Shown here: positions 15,789 to 23,868 of the stretch, piece after piece
How the letters are laid out: each line of letters begins with the position of its first letter
Position numbering within the stretch: position 1 is the first letter of the stretch
From: Microbacterium sp. LWO14-1.2
GTDB lineage: Bacteria > Actinomycetota > Actinomycetes > Actinomycetales > Microbacteriaceae
NCBI RefSeq assembly: GCF_038397715.1
Contig: NZ_CP151633.1
Location: forward strand, 2,666,001-2,730,000
Reading direction: 5' to 3'
Length of the DNA stretch: 64,000 bases
Position numbers and translations under genes: made by a program
Notes under the pieces: model-generated
What the model saw: only the letters and a program-made list of their open reading frames with translations
Databases searched by the model: none
What the model was told of the DNA's origin: nothing

Positions 15789-15825
15789 CTAGACGTTTGG
15801 CTAGCGAGCTCTAGCCGAAAGACAG
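15789..15825. promoter_or_regulatory. Putative response-regulator sites A and B upstream of the small peptide gene
   Basis: Site A is CTAGACGTTTGGCTAG (15789-15804) and site B CTAGCCGAAAGACAG (15811-15825). They share the pattern CTAG(A/C)CG-AT triplet-G and are spaced 22 nt apart, two helical turns. An inverted repeat GGCTAG (15799-15804) / CTAGCC (15811-15816) bridges them. A third copy lies after the kinase gene. They sit in the divergent regulator-peptide space, where autoregulation is expected. Confidence 0.55.
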
Positions 15826-15898
15826 ATGTGCGCCGTTTCGAACCCCGAGAAGATGAGTTCACGACTTCACAAAAGACCAACTTTGGAGGTGAACAACT

Positions 15899-15946
15899 AT
15901 GACTTTCTGGCAGGGTGTTGGTAAGTTCTTTGGCTTTACTCGCTAA
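15899..15946 (+). CDS. 15-residue cationic amphipathic peptide (candidate signal or effector)
   Basis: The reading frame encodes MTFWQGVGKFFGFTR and ends in TAA. The ribosome site GGAGGTG (15885-15891) is near perfect, with 7-nt spacing, and is one of the best in the window. The histidine kinase starts 30 nt after its stop with its own AGGAGA. The peptide is aromatic-rich (four Phe, one Trp), net positive and amphipathic if helical, resembling leaderless secreted peptides such as phenol-soluble modulins or linear pheromones. There is no signal peptide or processing leader. The coding segment is only about 44% GC, far below the window. Position between a regulator and its kinase suggests the ligand or output of that system. 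Function is inferred; no family is recognised. Confidence 0.7.
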   Translation: MTFWQGVGKFFGFTR

Positions 15947-15975
15947 TCTACCTGGCGAATAGGAGATACTGAAGC

Positions 15976-17187
15976 ATGGCTTATCGTCCGAGAAGGGAGC
16001 GCGGAACACGCGCGATACGACTCGGACGGGGTGAGAAGCTGATCGCGGTAGAACGCTTCTTCGTTCTCGCGATCCTCGTGACGATCCTGACCGTCGATGT
16101 GATCGGGTACTTCGTCCCTCCGGGGGTGGACCCGTTCGTCGCCGCAATCGGAGTAGCCACGACACTGTCGCTCGCCTTGTATCTCTGGTCGCCTCTCTAT
16201 GCGACATGCGCGCTCGCACTCGTGTTCGCGCTCTCGTTCCTCACGGGCAGTGAGTCCCAGGTCTTGACCGCCGCCGCCTTCGCGGCGGGTCTGATCATGC
16301 GTCTGGGGTGGAACGCCCTGATCTTCTCCTATGCCGGGCTCTTCCTCGTTGCGACCGCGATCGTCGTGTCGGCGGATTCAGAAGGCCCGGCCAACATCAC
16401 CGTCGGCATCTTCCTCATCGGGGCTGCCGTCTCCGGCGCGGTCGGTTACGCACTGCGCCTGGCTTTCGCCCGAGGGCGCAAGCTCGAGATCGAACTGGCC
16501 GAGAAGGCCGAACAAGAACGTCAAGCAGTGCTCGCCGAGCGGCGTTGGATCGCCGGCGAGCTCCACGACAGCATCGCGCACCACCTCACGGTGGTGTCTT
16601 TGCATGTGCAGATGCTCGACGACGACAAGGCGAGCGAGTCGTCCCAGGAGGCGATCCGCATCGCCGCACGCAAGGCGATGACCGACCTCCGCTTCGTCAT
16701 CGACCTCGCAGACGACGGACCGCGCTCGTCGGGCATGCCCGCGGGCGACCTCGCGGCCTCGATCACCGAGGCGAAAGAGGAACTGGAATCCGCCGGTCAC
16801 TCCGTGCGCCTCGGCGGAGACCCCGCAGACGAACGCATCCCGCGCGCAGCGGAGATCATCTTCGCGCGCATCATGCGCGAGTCCGCCACCAACGCGCTCA
16901 AGTACGCGGGCCAGGGCGAGATCGAGATCCTCCTCGACGTCACAGACGAGTCCGCCGCGCTCACCATCAGCAGCCCCCTCTCGGCCACCCCTCGCCGCGA
17001 GCTCTCATCGAGCCGCACGGGGATCGGACGCATGGCAGAGCGGGTCCTCGGCGCCAGCGGCGAATTCGACGCGGGCGAGGTCGACGGCCGATGGGTCGTC
17101 GCCGCGCGCCTGCCGATCGCGCGTCAGGCCGTGCGCGCATCGGAGGAGCCCGCACCGGCTCCACCGAATCCGCCGCGCACCAGATAG
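15976..17187 (+). CDS. Sensor histidine kinase (HisKA_3 family)
   Basis: 403 residues. Five or six membrane segments occupy about residues 25-165 with only short loops, so the sensor is membrane-embedded rather than a large extracellular domain. A coiled-coil stretch (about 168-190) leads to the phospho-acceptor His197 in IAGELHDSIAHHLTVVSLH, the NarL-type DxxHHL motif. The N box is RESATNALKYAG and a G box is GIGRMAERVLGASGEF. The ATG at 15976 has AGGAGA 9 nt upstream. It follows the 15-residue peptide gene, and the divergent response regulator should be its partner. An intramembrane sensor fits detection of a hydrophobic peptide or envelope state; this is inference. Confidence 0.92.
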   Translation: MAYRPRRERGTRAIRLGRGEKLIAVERFFVLAILVTILTVDVIGYFVPPGVDPFVAAIGVATTLSLALYLWSPLYATCALALVFALSFLTGSESQVLTAAAFAAGLIMRLGWNALIFSYAGLFLVATAIVVSADSEGPANITVGIFLIGAAVSGAVGYALRLAFARGRKLEIELAEKAEQERQAVLAERRWIAGELHDSIAHHLTVVSLHVQMLDDDKASESSQEAIRIAARKAMTDLRFVIDLADDGPRSSGMPAGDLAASITEAKEELESAGHSVRLGGDPADERIPRAAEIIFARIMRESATNALKYAGQGEIEILLDVTDESAALTISSPLSATPRRELSSSRTGIGRMAERVLGASGEFDAGEVDGRWVVAARLPIARQAVRASEEPAPAPPNPPRTR

Positions 17188-17232
17188 AGTCGCAGGAACG
17201 AGCCGCTCCCTCGGAACAACTCCGTCTGAGAA

Positions 17233-17248
17233 CTAGACGAAAGTCTAA
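17233..17248. promoter_or_regulatory. Putative response-regulator site C downstream of the kinase gene
   Basis: CTAGACGAAAGTCTAA matches site A in its first seven bases and contains the inverted repeat TAGAC-GAAA-GTCTA. It lies 46 nt after the kinase stop. It could be a third regulator site or a small hairpin. No gene with a ribosome site follows it before the GntR gene. Confidence 0.45.
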
Positions 17249-17335
17249 GCAAGATCTCGACGTTCGACGGTGTTCCATGGTGCATCCGGCCGCTTACCTT
17301 GGTAATACCCCAGAAATAGCGCATCCCCAGCGCTG

Positions 17336-17385
17336 TGATCGCGAGCGCGATCCTTGGAATCTGATCCCCATCGCGCTCGCGATCA
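17336..17385. terminator. Long perfect inverted repeat between convergent kinase and gntR
   Basis: Arms TGATCGCGAGCGCGA (17336-17350) and its exact complement (17371-17385) flank a 20-nt loop. Placed between convergent genes, this 15-bp stem is a likely bidirectional terminator. Confidence 0.65.
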
Positions 17386-17424
17386 GCTTCTTAACGAGAA
17401 GCCCGTCGCCCCGGAACTCCCGCG

Positions 17425-18168
17425 TCAGCCGCCGACCGCGCGCATGTAATGCCCATCGGTCGAGATGCCGGACGCAGCCACGGTGAAACGCACGACTTCG
17501 CTCAGATACCTGTCTTCCGACGCTTCGAAGATCCGCCCGTCGGCGTCCCGCGAGATCCGGCTGAGCCGCAGGATCGGCGTTCCCTGCGCGACGCGCAGCA
17601 GCGCAGCATCCTGAGCATCGGCCGCCACCGCGTCGATCTGGTGCTCCAAGCCGACGATGGGATGCCCGATCGACGCCAGATACTCCGTGATCGAGACCTC
17701 GTCGGTGTCGACCTCGAACAGGCGTCGACCCGGGACCTCCGTATAGAAGAGACGCTCGAGCATGGTCGGACGTCCATCCAGCAGCCTCAGTCGTACGACG
17801 CTGACGATCGTGTCGTCGGGCGCGACGCCGAGCAGCTCGGCGCGCTCACCCGCGCGCCGGAGACTGAGCTCCTGCGTCTCCGCCCCGGGCGTCACGCCCA
17901 GGTCGCGCGCCCAGCGCGTGAACGGCACCGACACGTCGACCGCCTGATTGGCCTTCACGGCGACCACGCGCGCCGGTCGTCCGCGGCCGGTCTCGATCAG
18001 CCCCTCGGTGCGCAGGCGGGCCAGCGCGTTGCGGATCGGTCCGCGAGACGTGCGCCACCTCTCGGCGAGCTCTGCCTCGGTCGGCACGTCGTCTCCGGGG
18101 CGGAGGGCGCCGGAGGCGATCTGCTCCCTCAGCTCATCGGCGATCTGGGTGTACACAGCTTCGGCCAC
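17425..18168 (-). CDS. GntR/HutC-family regulator of the phosphonate operon
   Basis: 247 residues. An N-terminal winged helix (about 1-70: VYTQIADELREQIASGALRPG, then LAERWRTSRGPIRNALARLR) is followed by a UTRA ligand-binding domain ending in LRLSRISRDADGRIFEASED. The start is GTG at 18168; TAGTAT ends 6 nt upstream on the minus strand, so the mRNA is probably leaderless. It is divergent from phnD and the phosphonate operon, where HutC-type regulators commonly sense the phosphonate or an intermediate. Palindromes at 18254-18279 are candidate operators. The effector is inferred. Confidence 0.88.
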   Translation of the reverse strand: MAEAVYTQIADELREQIASGALRPGDDVPTEAELAERWRTSRGPIRNALARLRTEGLIETGRGRPARVVAVKANQAVDVSVPFTRWARDLGVTPGAETQELSLRRAGERAELLGVAPDDTIVSVVRLRLLDGRPTMLERLFYTEVPGRRLFEVDTDEVSITEYLASIGHPIVGLEHQIDAVAADAQDAALLRVAQGTPILRLSRISRDADGRIFEASEDRYLSEVVRFTVAASGISTDGHYMRAVGG

Positions 18169-18253
18169 ATAGGCATACTACTTGGCCAGACCGCGCACTG
18201 ATGTGCTGTTCCGCGGGAGTTCATCCGGGGAAATGCTCGGTGAACGACCTCTG

Positions 18254-18279
18254 AACTCTTCCGAGTTAGGTACATACCT
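18254..18279. promoter_or_regulatory. Paired palindromes in the gntR-phnD intergenic region
   Basis: AACTC-TTCC-GAGTT (18254-18267) is followed immediately by AGGTA-CA-TACCT (18268-18279), both perfect inverted repeats. The second resembles short GntR-type half-site pairs. They lie about 60 bp upstream of phnD, where repression of the operon would act. Confidence 0.5.
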
Positions 18280-18340
18280 CTGCATCCGCCCTGTCAGAGT
18301 TGCTCGTGGATCACTCCCCTCCCACCTCTGAAAGGTCCTC

Positions 18341-19267
18341 ATGAAGCTTCGCGCTCTCTCCGTTCTCGCCGGTGCGGCGGTCCTCGCGCTCGGCCTCGCC
18401 GGGTGTTCCGGCGCCGCCGAGGCGACCGGAACCGACGCCGACTCCGCGCAGGCGGGCAGCGGTTTCGCGGTCGACGAGAACACGCTCGTCTTCGGCGTCG
18501 TGCCCGACTCGGTCGACACCGAGACGAACTACCAGCCCCTCATGGACTACATCGCCGAGATCACCGGCAAGACCGTCGAATACCACGAGTCGACCGACTA
18601 CGCCGCGCTGATCGAAGCGGCCGTCGCCGGCAAGGTCGACGTCGCATCGTTCTCGGGCTTCACCTACGTCACCGCCACGAACAACGGCGCGAAGCTCACC
18701 CCGATCTCGTCCATCGTGACCGAGGAGGGGCAGGAGCCGGGCTACTACTCGCAGGCCATCGTCCCCGCCGACAGCGACATCTCGAGCATCGAGGACTTCT
18801 CGGGCAAGAAGGTCTGCTTCGTGGACCCGTCGTCGACCTCGGGGTACCTGTTCCCCTCGTACAACCTGCTCGAGGCGGGCATCGACCCGAAGACCGACAT
18901 CACGCCCGTCTTCGCGGGCAAGCACGACGTGAGCGTGCAGAAGGTCGGCGAGGGCGTCGAGTGCGAGGTCGGCTTCGCGGAGGACTCCGAGGTCGAGAAG
19001 TCGGATGCCGTGAAGGTCATCGACGAGACCATGGTCCCCGGCGCTCCGCTCGTCTACTCCTCGACGCTGCCCGACGACGTCTCCCAGAAGCTCATCGACG
19101 GACTCGGCGAGATCACCATCGACGACATCATCGCCGCCGGGATCGACGGAGCGGACACCGACTCGTTCCGCAGCGTCTTCTACGCCACCAAGCCGGTCGA
19201 CGACGCGTACTACGACCTCATCCGCGACATCTGCACCGAGACCGAAGCGGAGCAGTGCCAGGCCTGA
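18341..19267 (+). CDS. phnD: Phosphonate ABC transporter substrate-binding lipoprotein
   Basis: 308 residues. A lipoprotein signal peptide ends in the lipobox LAGC, with Cys22 as the modified residue, so the protein is tethered outside the membrane. The mature part is a PhnD-type periplasmic-binding-fold protein: LVFGVVPDSVDTETNYQPL, then VDVASFSGFTYV and CFVDPSSTSGYLFPSY, the phosphate/phosphonate-contacting segments of this family. AAAGGTCCTC precedes the ATG. It heads a run of genes that includes the ATPase, a fused permease and phosphonate-associated enzymes. The preferred phosphonate, perhaps 2-aminoethylphosphonate, is inferred from the catabolic genes. Confidence 0.88.
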   Translation: MKLRALSVLAGAAVLALGLAGCSGAAEATGTDADSAQAGSGFAVDENTLVFGVVPDSVDTETNYQPLMDYIAEITGKTVEYHESTDYAALIEAAVAGKVDVASFSGFTYVTATNNGAKLTPISSIVTEEGQEPGYYSQAIVPADSDISSIEDFSGKKVCFVDPSSTSGYLFPSYNLLEAGIDPKTDITPVFAGKHDVSVQKVGEGVECEVGFAEDSEVEKSDAVKVIDETMVPGAPLVYSSTLPDDVSQKLIDGLGEITIDDIIAAGIDGADTDSFRSVFYATKPVDDAYYDLIRDICTETEAEQCQA

Positions 19268-19304
19268 CCCGGCCTGAACGAGGCGGAACGCGTCGACTCC
19301 GGCG

Positions 19305-19359
19305 CGTTTCGTCTCGCTTCGCTCGCTCAACGACCAAGCGCTTCGCTCGCTCGACGATC
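19305..19359 (-). repeat. Inverted copy of the 31-nt dispersed repeat, plus a partial copy
   Basis: A full-length copy (19305-19335, CGTTTCGTCTCGCTTCGCTC then GCTCAACGACC) is in the opposite orientation to the 12.4-kb cluster. A 21-nt partial copy follows at 19339-19359. Both lie between phnD and phnC, inside the presumed transcript. Confidence 0.88.
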
Positions 19360-19385
19360 ATGACGACCCGACCAGGAGAACAGCC

Positions 19386-20225
19386 ATGAACACGGCATCC
19401 GATGCCCTGATCCGCCTCGACGGCGTGACCAAGACCTTCGGCTCGACCACGGCTCTGCGCGGCGCCTCGCTGCAGGTCGCGCGCGGCGAGATCGTCGTGC
19501 TGCTCGGCCTGTCGGGTTCGGGCAAGTCGACCCTGCTCCGCCACCTCGACGGCCTCGAGATCCCCACCTCGGGGACGGTCGAGGTGCTGGGCGCAGCGGT
19601 CCCCTCGCTCAGCGGCGCAGCGCTGCGCGCACTACGCCGCCGCGTCGGGTTCATCTTCCAGCAGTTCGAGCTCGTGCCCTCGCTCACCGTGCTCGAGAAC
19701 GTGCTCACCGGCTCGCTCTCGACGGTGCGCGGCCCGCGGCTCGGGCTGTGGGGGTATTCGAGGGCATCGAAGCTGCGCGCGCTCGAGCACCTCGACCGCG
19801 TGGGACTGCTCGACCGCGCCTACCAGCGCAGCGACACGCTCTCGGGCGGACAGCAGCAGCGCGTCGCGATCGCTCGGGCGCTCATGCAGAAGCCCGACAT
19901 CCTGCTTGCAGACGAGCCCGTCGCCTCGCTCGATCCTGAGTCCAGCGAGCAGGTCATGGCGCTGATCCGCCAGATCGCCGCAGACGAGGGCCTCACCGTC
20001 GTCTGCAGCCTGCACCAGGTCGACCTGGCGATCTCGTGGGCCGACCGCATCGTCGGCCTGCGGCACGGCGAGATCGTGCTCGACACCCCGACCACCGCGC
20101 TCACGAAGGCGGAGGTCATGGAGATCTACGGCAGGGTCGCGACGACCACCGCCGAGCTGCGCGCTGTGCAGGACGAGCTCGCGGATGCGGCGCTCACGTC
20201 CGCGGAGAGGGTGACGACGCCATGA
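19386..20225 (+). CDS. phnC: Phosphonate ABC transporter ATP-binding protein
   Basis: 279 residues with all ABC ATPase motifs: Walker A GLSGSGKST, Q-loop FIFQQFELVPS, signature LSGGQQQRVAIARAL, Walker B ILLADEPVASLDP and the switch histidine in SLHQVDLAI. It energises phosphonate import with the PhnD lipoprotein and the fused PhnE permease. CAGGAGAACAGCC supplies the ribosome site for the ATG at 19386. Its TGA overlaps the phnE start (ATGA). A repeat element separates it from phnD, which may lower expression of the distal genes. Confidence 0.92.
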   Translation: MNTASDALIRLDGVTKTFGSTTALRGASLQVARGEIVVLLGLSGSGKSTLLRHLDGLEIPTSGTVEVLGAAVPSLSGAALRALRRRVGFIFQQFELVPSLTVLENVLTGSLSTVRGPRLGLWGYSRASKLRALEHLDRVGLLDRAYQRSDTLSGGQQQRVAIARALMQKPDILLADEPVASLDPESSEQVMALIRQIAADEGLTVVCSLHQVDLAISWADRIVGLRHGEIVLDTPTTALTKAEVMEIYGRVATTTAELRAVQDELADAALTSAERVTTP

Positions 20226-21985
20226 CGATCGTCGGTCCGTCGGCAGGCTCAGCGACGCGGGAGGGTTCGAACACCCCGAGCGGTGCCGGGAACCGAGGCA
20301 TCGCCGACCGCGCCCCGCGCCGCCCCGTCTCGCCCGAGCGCATCGCGGCCGGCCTCACCCTGATCGCACTGGTCGTGCTCGGCATCCTCGCGGTGAACGA
20401 GGTGGGCATCTCGATCCCCGCGATGGTGCAGAGCTGGGGCAACGCCGAGAACTTCATGGCCCGCGTCGGCAGTCTGTCGTTCCCGGAGTTCGGCGACCTC
20501 GTCTGGCTCATCGCCCTCACGGTCGGCCTCGTGCTCGTCGGAACGCTGCTCGCCGCTGTGCTGTCGGTGCCGATCGCCTACCTGGCGGCCTCCAACACGA
20601 CCCCGGGTACAGGGTGGCGCGCCGCCGCGCGCTTCGTGGGCGTGCTCACCCGCGCTCTGCCCGACGTGGTGCTGGCGATGGCGTTCGTGCTCATGTTCTC
20701 GCTCGGCACGCTCCCGGGCATCCTCGCCATCGGCATCCACTCGATCGGCATGATCTCGAAGATGTTCGCCGATGCGATCGAGCAGATCGACGAGGGGCCG
20801 CGCCTCGCGATCCGCGCGGCCGGCGGATCGCGGATGCAGGAGTTCGCCGCCGGCATCCTGCCGCAGGTCCTCCCGAGCTGGGTCGCCACCGTGCTGCACC
20901 GCAACGACATCAACCTGCGGGGCAGCGTCGTGCTCGGCTACGTGGGCGTCGCGGGTCTGGGACTCGAGATGTCCTACGCGTTCAAGGCCCTCAATTACGG
21001 CAAGGGTCTCGGCATCGCGCTCGTGATCTTCGTGCTCTGCATCGTCATGGAGATCGTGTCGAGCATGGTGCGCGGCGCGATGCTCGGCAACCGGAAGCAC
21101 ACCCGCTCATGGATCGACCGCATCATCCACCCGTGGCTGCGGGATGCGGATGCCGTGGCGCCCGTCCCCGCACGACCGGCGTGGGCCGCCTCGCCGCAGA
21201 CCGCAGTGCGCCGACCGTGGACCGCCGAGCGCGCACGCAACACCGCCGGCATGGTCGTCGCGGTGCTCGTCATCGTCGGCAGCGTCGTGGTCAGTCAGAT
21301 CACCTGGATGGACCTCTTCACGTTCTGGGCGAAGCTGCCCGACGTCGCCGCGAGGTTCTGGCCGCCGTCCTTCGGCAGCTACGACGCATCCGCCATGCTC
21401 CTCGCGATGCGCGACACCGTGGCGATCGCGCTCGCGGCGACCGTGCTCACACTCCTCCCGTCGCTGCTGCTCGGCTCTCTCGCCGCGCGCAACGTGGCGC
21501 CGAGCTCCGGCATCCGCGGTGCGGCTCGTCTGCTGCTGGTCGGCATCCGCGGCATCCCCGAGCTCATCCTCGCGATCGTGCTCGTCGTCATCACGGGGCT
21601 CGGTGCCCAGGCCGGTGTGATCGCCCTCGCGATCGGAGGCATCGGGCTGCTCGGCAAGCTCATCGCCGACTCGTTCGAGGAGGTCGACGGCGGACCAGAG
21701 CGGGCGCTGCTCGCCGTCGGAGCCACGCGACTGCAGACCTATGCCTCGGCGACCGTCCCGCAGGGGATGCAGGCTCTGATCGGGCACAGCTTCTACATGC
21801 TCGACACGAACATCCGTGCGGCGACCATCCTCGGCATCGTCGGCGGCGGGGGAGTGGGCTACTACCTGCTTAACGCGAGTCAGGGGTCGCGCTACGAGAC
21901 CGTCACGGCCATCGTGCTCATGATCCTCGTCACGGTGCTCGTCGTCGAAGGGCTCGCGATGTGGATGCGGAAGGTGTTCCGATGA
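20222..21985 (+). CDS. phnE: Phosphonate ABC transporter permease, two domains fused
   Basis: 587 residues, about twice the usual PhnE length. Two complete BPD-type permease domains are joined head to tail. Each has its own cytoplasmic EAA loop: ADAIEQIDEGPRLAIRAAGG in the first half and ADSFEEVDGGPERALLAVGA in the second, followed by similar VGVAGLG and VGGGGVG segments. A hydrophilic linker (about 300-335) separates them. A single chain therefore replaces the usual PhnE dimer or PhnE1/PhnE2 pair. The start is the ATG at 20222 overlapping the phnC stop; the gene ends by overlapping the next ATG. Plasma membrane. Confidence 0.9.
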   Translation: MTIVGPSAGSATREGSNTPSGAGNRGIADRAPRRPVSPERIAAGLTLIALVVLGILAVNEVGISIPAMVQSWGNAENFMARVGSLSFPEFGDLVWLIALTVGLVLVGTLLAAVLSVPIAYLAASNTTPGTGWRAAARFVGVLTRALPDVVLAMAFVLMFSLGTLPGILAIGIHSIGMISKMFADAIEQIDEGPRLAIRAAGGSRMQEFAAGILPQVLPSWVATVLHRNDINLRGSVVLGYVGVAGLGLEMSYAFKALNYGKGLGIALVIFVLCIVMEIVSSMVRGAMLGNRKHTRSWIDRIIHPWLRDADAVAPVPARPAWAASPQTAVRRPWTAERARNTAGMVVAVLVIVGSVVVSQITWMDLFTFWAKLPDVAARFWPPSFGSYDASAMLLAMRDTVAIALAATVLTLLPSLLLGSLAARNVAPSSGIRGAARLLLVGIRGIPELILAIVLVVITGLGAQAGVIALAIGGIGLLGKLIADSFEEVDGGPERALLAVGATRLQTYASATVPQGMQALIGHSFYMLDTNIRAATILGIVGGGGVGYYLLNASQGSRYETVTAIVLMILVTVLVVEGLAMWMRKVFR

Positions 21986-23121
21986 CCGGCGCTCACGACA
22001 CGGCCGACCTGGTCGTGATCGGCTCGGGCATCGTCGGTCTCGGCGCCGCGTACGCCGCGGTCCGGCGTGGACTCCGCGTGATCGTCGTCGACCGCAGCGA
22101 CGCCCCGGTCGGCGCGACGATCCGCAACTTCGGCCACCTCTGCATCGGCGCGCAGTCCGGAGAGGCCCGCCGCTATGCCGACGCATCGCGCGAGCTCTGG
22201 CTGCGCCTCGCCCGTGACGCCGGTTTCTGGCTGCAGGAGTCGGGCACGCTCGTCGCCGCACGGCACAGCGACGAGATGGCGGTGCTCGAGAACGCGGCGG
22301 AGGATGGCGGCATCCGGATGCTGGATGCCGACGAGCTGCGTCGGCTCGCCCCGCTCCGAGCCGGGGGTCTCGTCGGCGGTGCGCACATCGAGACGGACCT
22401 GCAGACCGACCCGCGGGCGGCCGCTCCGGCGATCGTGCGCCACCTCGCCGCGTCGGGAGTGGACTTCCGCTTCCGCACGGCGGCGACCGGCCTGTCGGCC
22501 GGCGAGGTCAGGACGACGCGGGGCGCGATCGCGGCGGACGCGATCGTGGTCGCCGCCAATCACGACATCGACCAGCTGCTCCCCGAGGTCGCCGAGAGCC
22601 ACGGCGTCGAACGCTGCGCCCTCGACATGATGCGCGCGGCCGTCGATCTCGACCGCCCGCTCGTCGCACCGCTGCTGACGGGCTGGTCGCTGGTCCGGTA
22701 CGGGCGCTTCGCCGAGGGGCCGGCCGCGGCCGTGCTGCGCGAGCGTCTGCACTCCGAGCGCCCCGAGCTCGCCGCCCTCGACCTCAACCAGATGTACACG
22801 CAGCTGCCGGACGGCACGCTCATCCTCGGCGACTCGCACGCCACGGCCACCGCGCCGGCTCCCTTCCAGCCGGAGGCGGCGTTCACCGCCTTCCTGGCCG
22901 AGGCGGAGGAGCTGTTCGAGATGCCGGCTCCCCGCGTGCTCGAGCGGTGGCAGGGGGTCTACGCGAAGGCACCGGGCGACTTCCTCGTCGACACGAGCAC
23001 CGAGGGGGTGCTCGTGCTCGCCGCGACGACGGGGATCGGCATGACGACGGGGCTGGGGCTCGCCGAAGAGAATCTCACCGCCGCCTTCGGGTGGGCACCA
23101 GCGATGGAAGGAACACCATGA
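21982..23121 (+). CDS. FAD-dependent oxidoreductase, phosphonate-associated (TIGR03364/HpnW type)
   Basis: 379 residues. An N-terminal dinucleotide-binding motif (VVIGSGIVGLGAAYAAVRRG) and GATIRNFGHLCIG place it in the D-amino-acid-oxidase-like flavoproteins of the TIGR03364 family, which recur next to phosphonate genes. The C-terminal GIGMTTGLGLAEE is the usual FAD-contacting end. In this operon it probably oxidises an amine-bearing phosphonate, for example 2-aminoethylphosphonate or its N-methyl derivative, to phosphonoacetaldehyde for the hydrolase encoded next. That reaction is inferred from context. Its ATG overlaps the phnE stop, and its TGA overlaps the next start. Confidence 0.85.
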   Translation: MTGAHDTADLVVIGSGIVGLGAAYAAVRRGLRVIVVDRSDAPVGATIRNFGHLCIGAQSGEARRYADASRELWLRLARDAGFWLQESGTLVAARHSDEMAVLENAAEDGGIRMLDADELRRLAPLRAGGLVGGAHIETDLQTDPRAAAPAIVRHLAASGVDFRFRTAATGLSAGEVRTTRGAIAADAIVVAANHDIDQLLPEVAESHGVERCALDMMRAAVDLDRPLVAPLLTGWSLVRYGRFAEGPAAAVLRERLHSERPELAALDLNQMYTQLPDGTLILGDSHATATAPAPFQPEAAFTAFLAEAEELFEMPAPRVLERWQGVYAKAPGDFLVDTSTEGVLVLAATTGIGMTTGLGLAEENLTAAFGWAPAMEGTP

Positions 23122-23858
23122 CCGCTCCGTTCGGATCCCCGACACCCGAGGCCGTGCCCGTCGAACTCGTCGTGCTCGACATGGCCGGCACCACCGTGCG
23201 CGACGACGGCGTCGTCGAGAGCGCGTTCCAGCGCGCGGCCGAGCGCACCGGCGTCGCCGATCGGATGCCGTGGGACGACGCTCTCGCATATGTGCGCGAC
23301 ACCATGGGTCAGTCGAAGATCGACGTCTTCACCCATCTCGCCGGCGGCGACGTGGCAGCCGCCCACCGCGCGACCGCCTCGTTCGAGGGGGCGTACGCCG
23401 AGATCGTTGCCGAGCAGGGCGTCACCCCGATCGCGGGCGCGGCCGATGCGATCCAGGGCCTCAAGGATTCCGGCCTGGCGGTCGCGCTGACGACCGGCTT
23501 CGCGCCCGTCACCCGCGACGCGCTGATCGACGGTCTCGGCTGGCGCGGACTGGTCGACCTCGCTCTCTCCCCGGTGGACGCGGGCAGGGGGCGTCCCGCG
23601 CCCGACCTCGTGCTCACGGCCCTGCTGCGCACGGGGACCTCCTCGGTCGCCGCCGTCGCCGTCGCGGGCGACACGGTCAGCGACGTCCAGTCCGGACGCC
23701 GAGCCGGCGCGGGCTTCGTCGCCGGCGTGCTCACCGGTGCCCACGACGTGCGGGCGCTGACCGCCGCCGGGGCGGATGCCGTGCTGTCCGACGTCACGGC
23801 TCTGCGCGGATCGCTCGCCGAGCACGGTCTCCTCGGCGCCGTCACCGCCACCCCGTGA
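23118..23858 (+). CDS. Phosphonatase-like HAD hydrolase (TIGR03351, PhnX-like)
   Basis: 246 residues of HAD fold. The nucleophile is Asp21 in VVLDMAGTTV, exactly as in phosphonoacetaldehyde hydrolase (DMAGTT). Lys67 in DTMGQSKIDVF aligns with the Schiff-base lysine of PhnX (MGxxKID), so cleavage of a C-P bond through an imine is feasible. The acidic motif is AGDTVSDVQSGRRAGAG. The likely substrate is phosphonoacetaldehyde or a close analogue, giving phosphate and acetaldehyde. The start is the ATG at 23118, overlapping the oxidoreductase stop, with GGAAGGA 5-11 nt before it. Confidence 0.87.
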   Translation: MTAPFGSPTPEAVPVELVVLDMAGTTVRDDGVVESAFQRAAERTGVADRMPWDDALAYVRDTMGQSKIDVFTHLAGGDVAAAHRATASFEGAYAEIVAEQGVTPIAGAADAIQGLKDSGLAVALTTGFAPVTRDALIDGLGWRGLVDLALSPVDAGRGRPAPDLVLTALLRTGTSSVAAVAVAGDTVSDVQSGRRAGAGFVAGVLTGAHDVRALTAAGADAVLSDVTALRGSLAEHGLLGAVTATP

Positions 23859-23868
23859 GGGGGACGAC

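Noticed and set aside
17124..17324. Minus-strand frame starting MRYFWGITKVSG downstream of the kinase, resembling the small peptide
   Set aside because: There is no spaced ribosome site (GGGG abuts the ATG), the frame runs on antisense to the kinase 3' end, and the FW similarity to the 15-residue peptide is too short to weigh.
20249..21100. 283-codon His/Asp/Glu-rich antisense frame in phnE
   Set aside because: Composition is the typical antisense shadow of Ala/Leu/Val membrane codons; no ribosome site.
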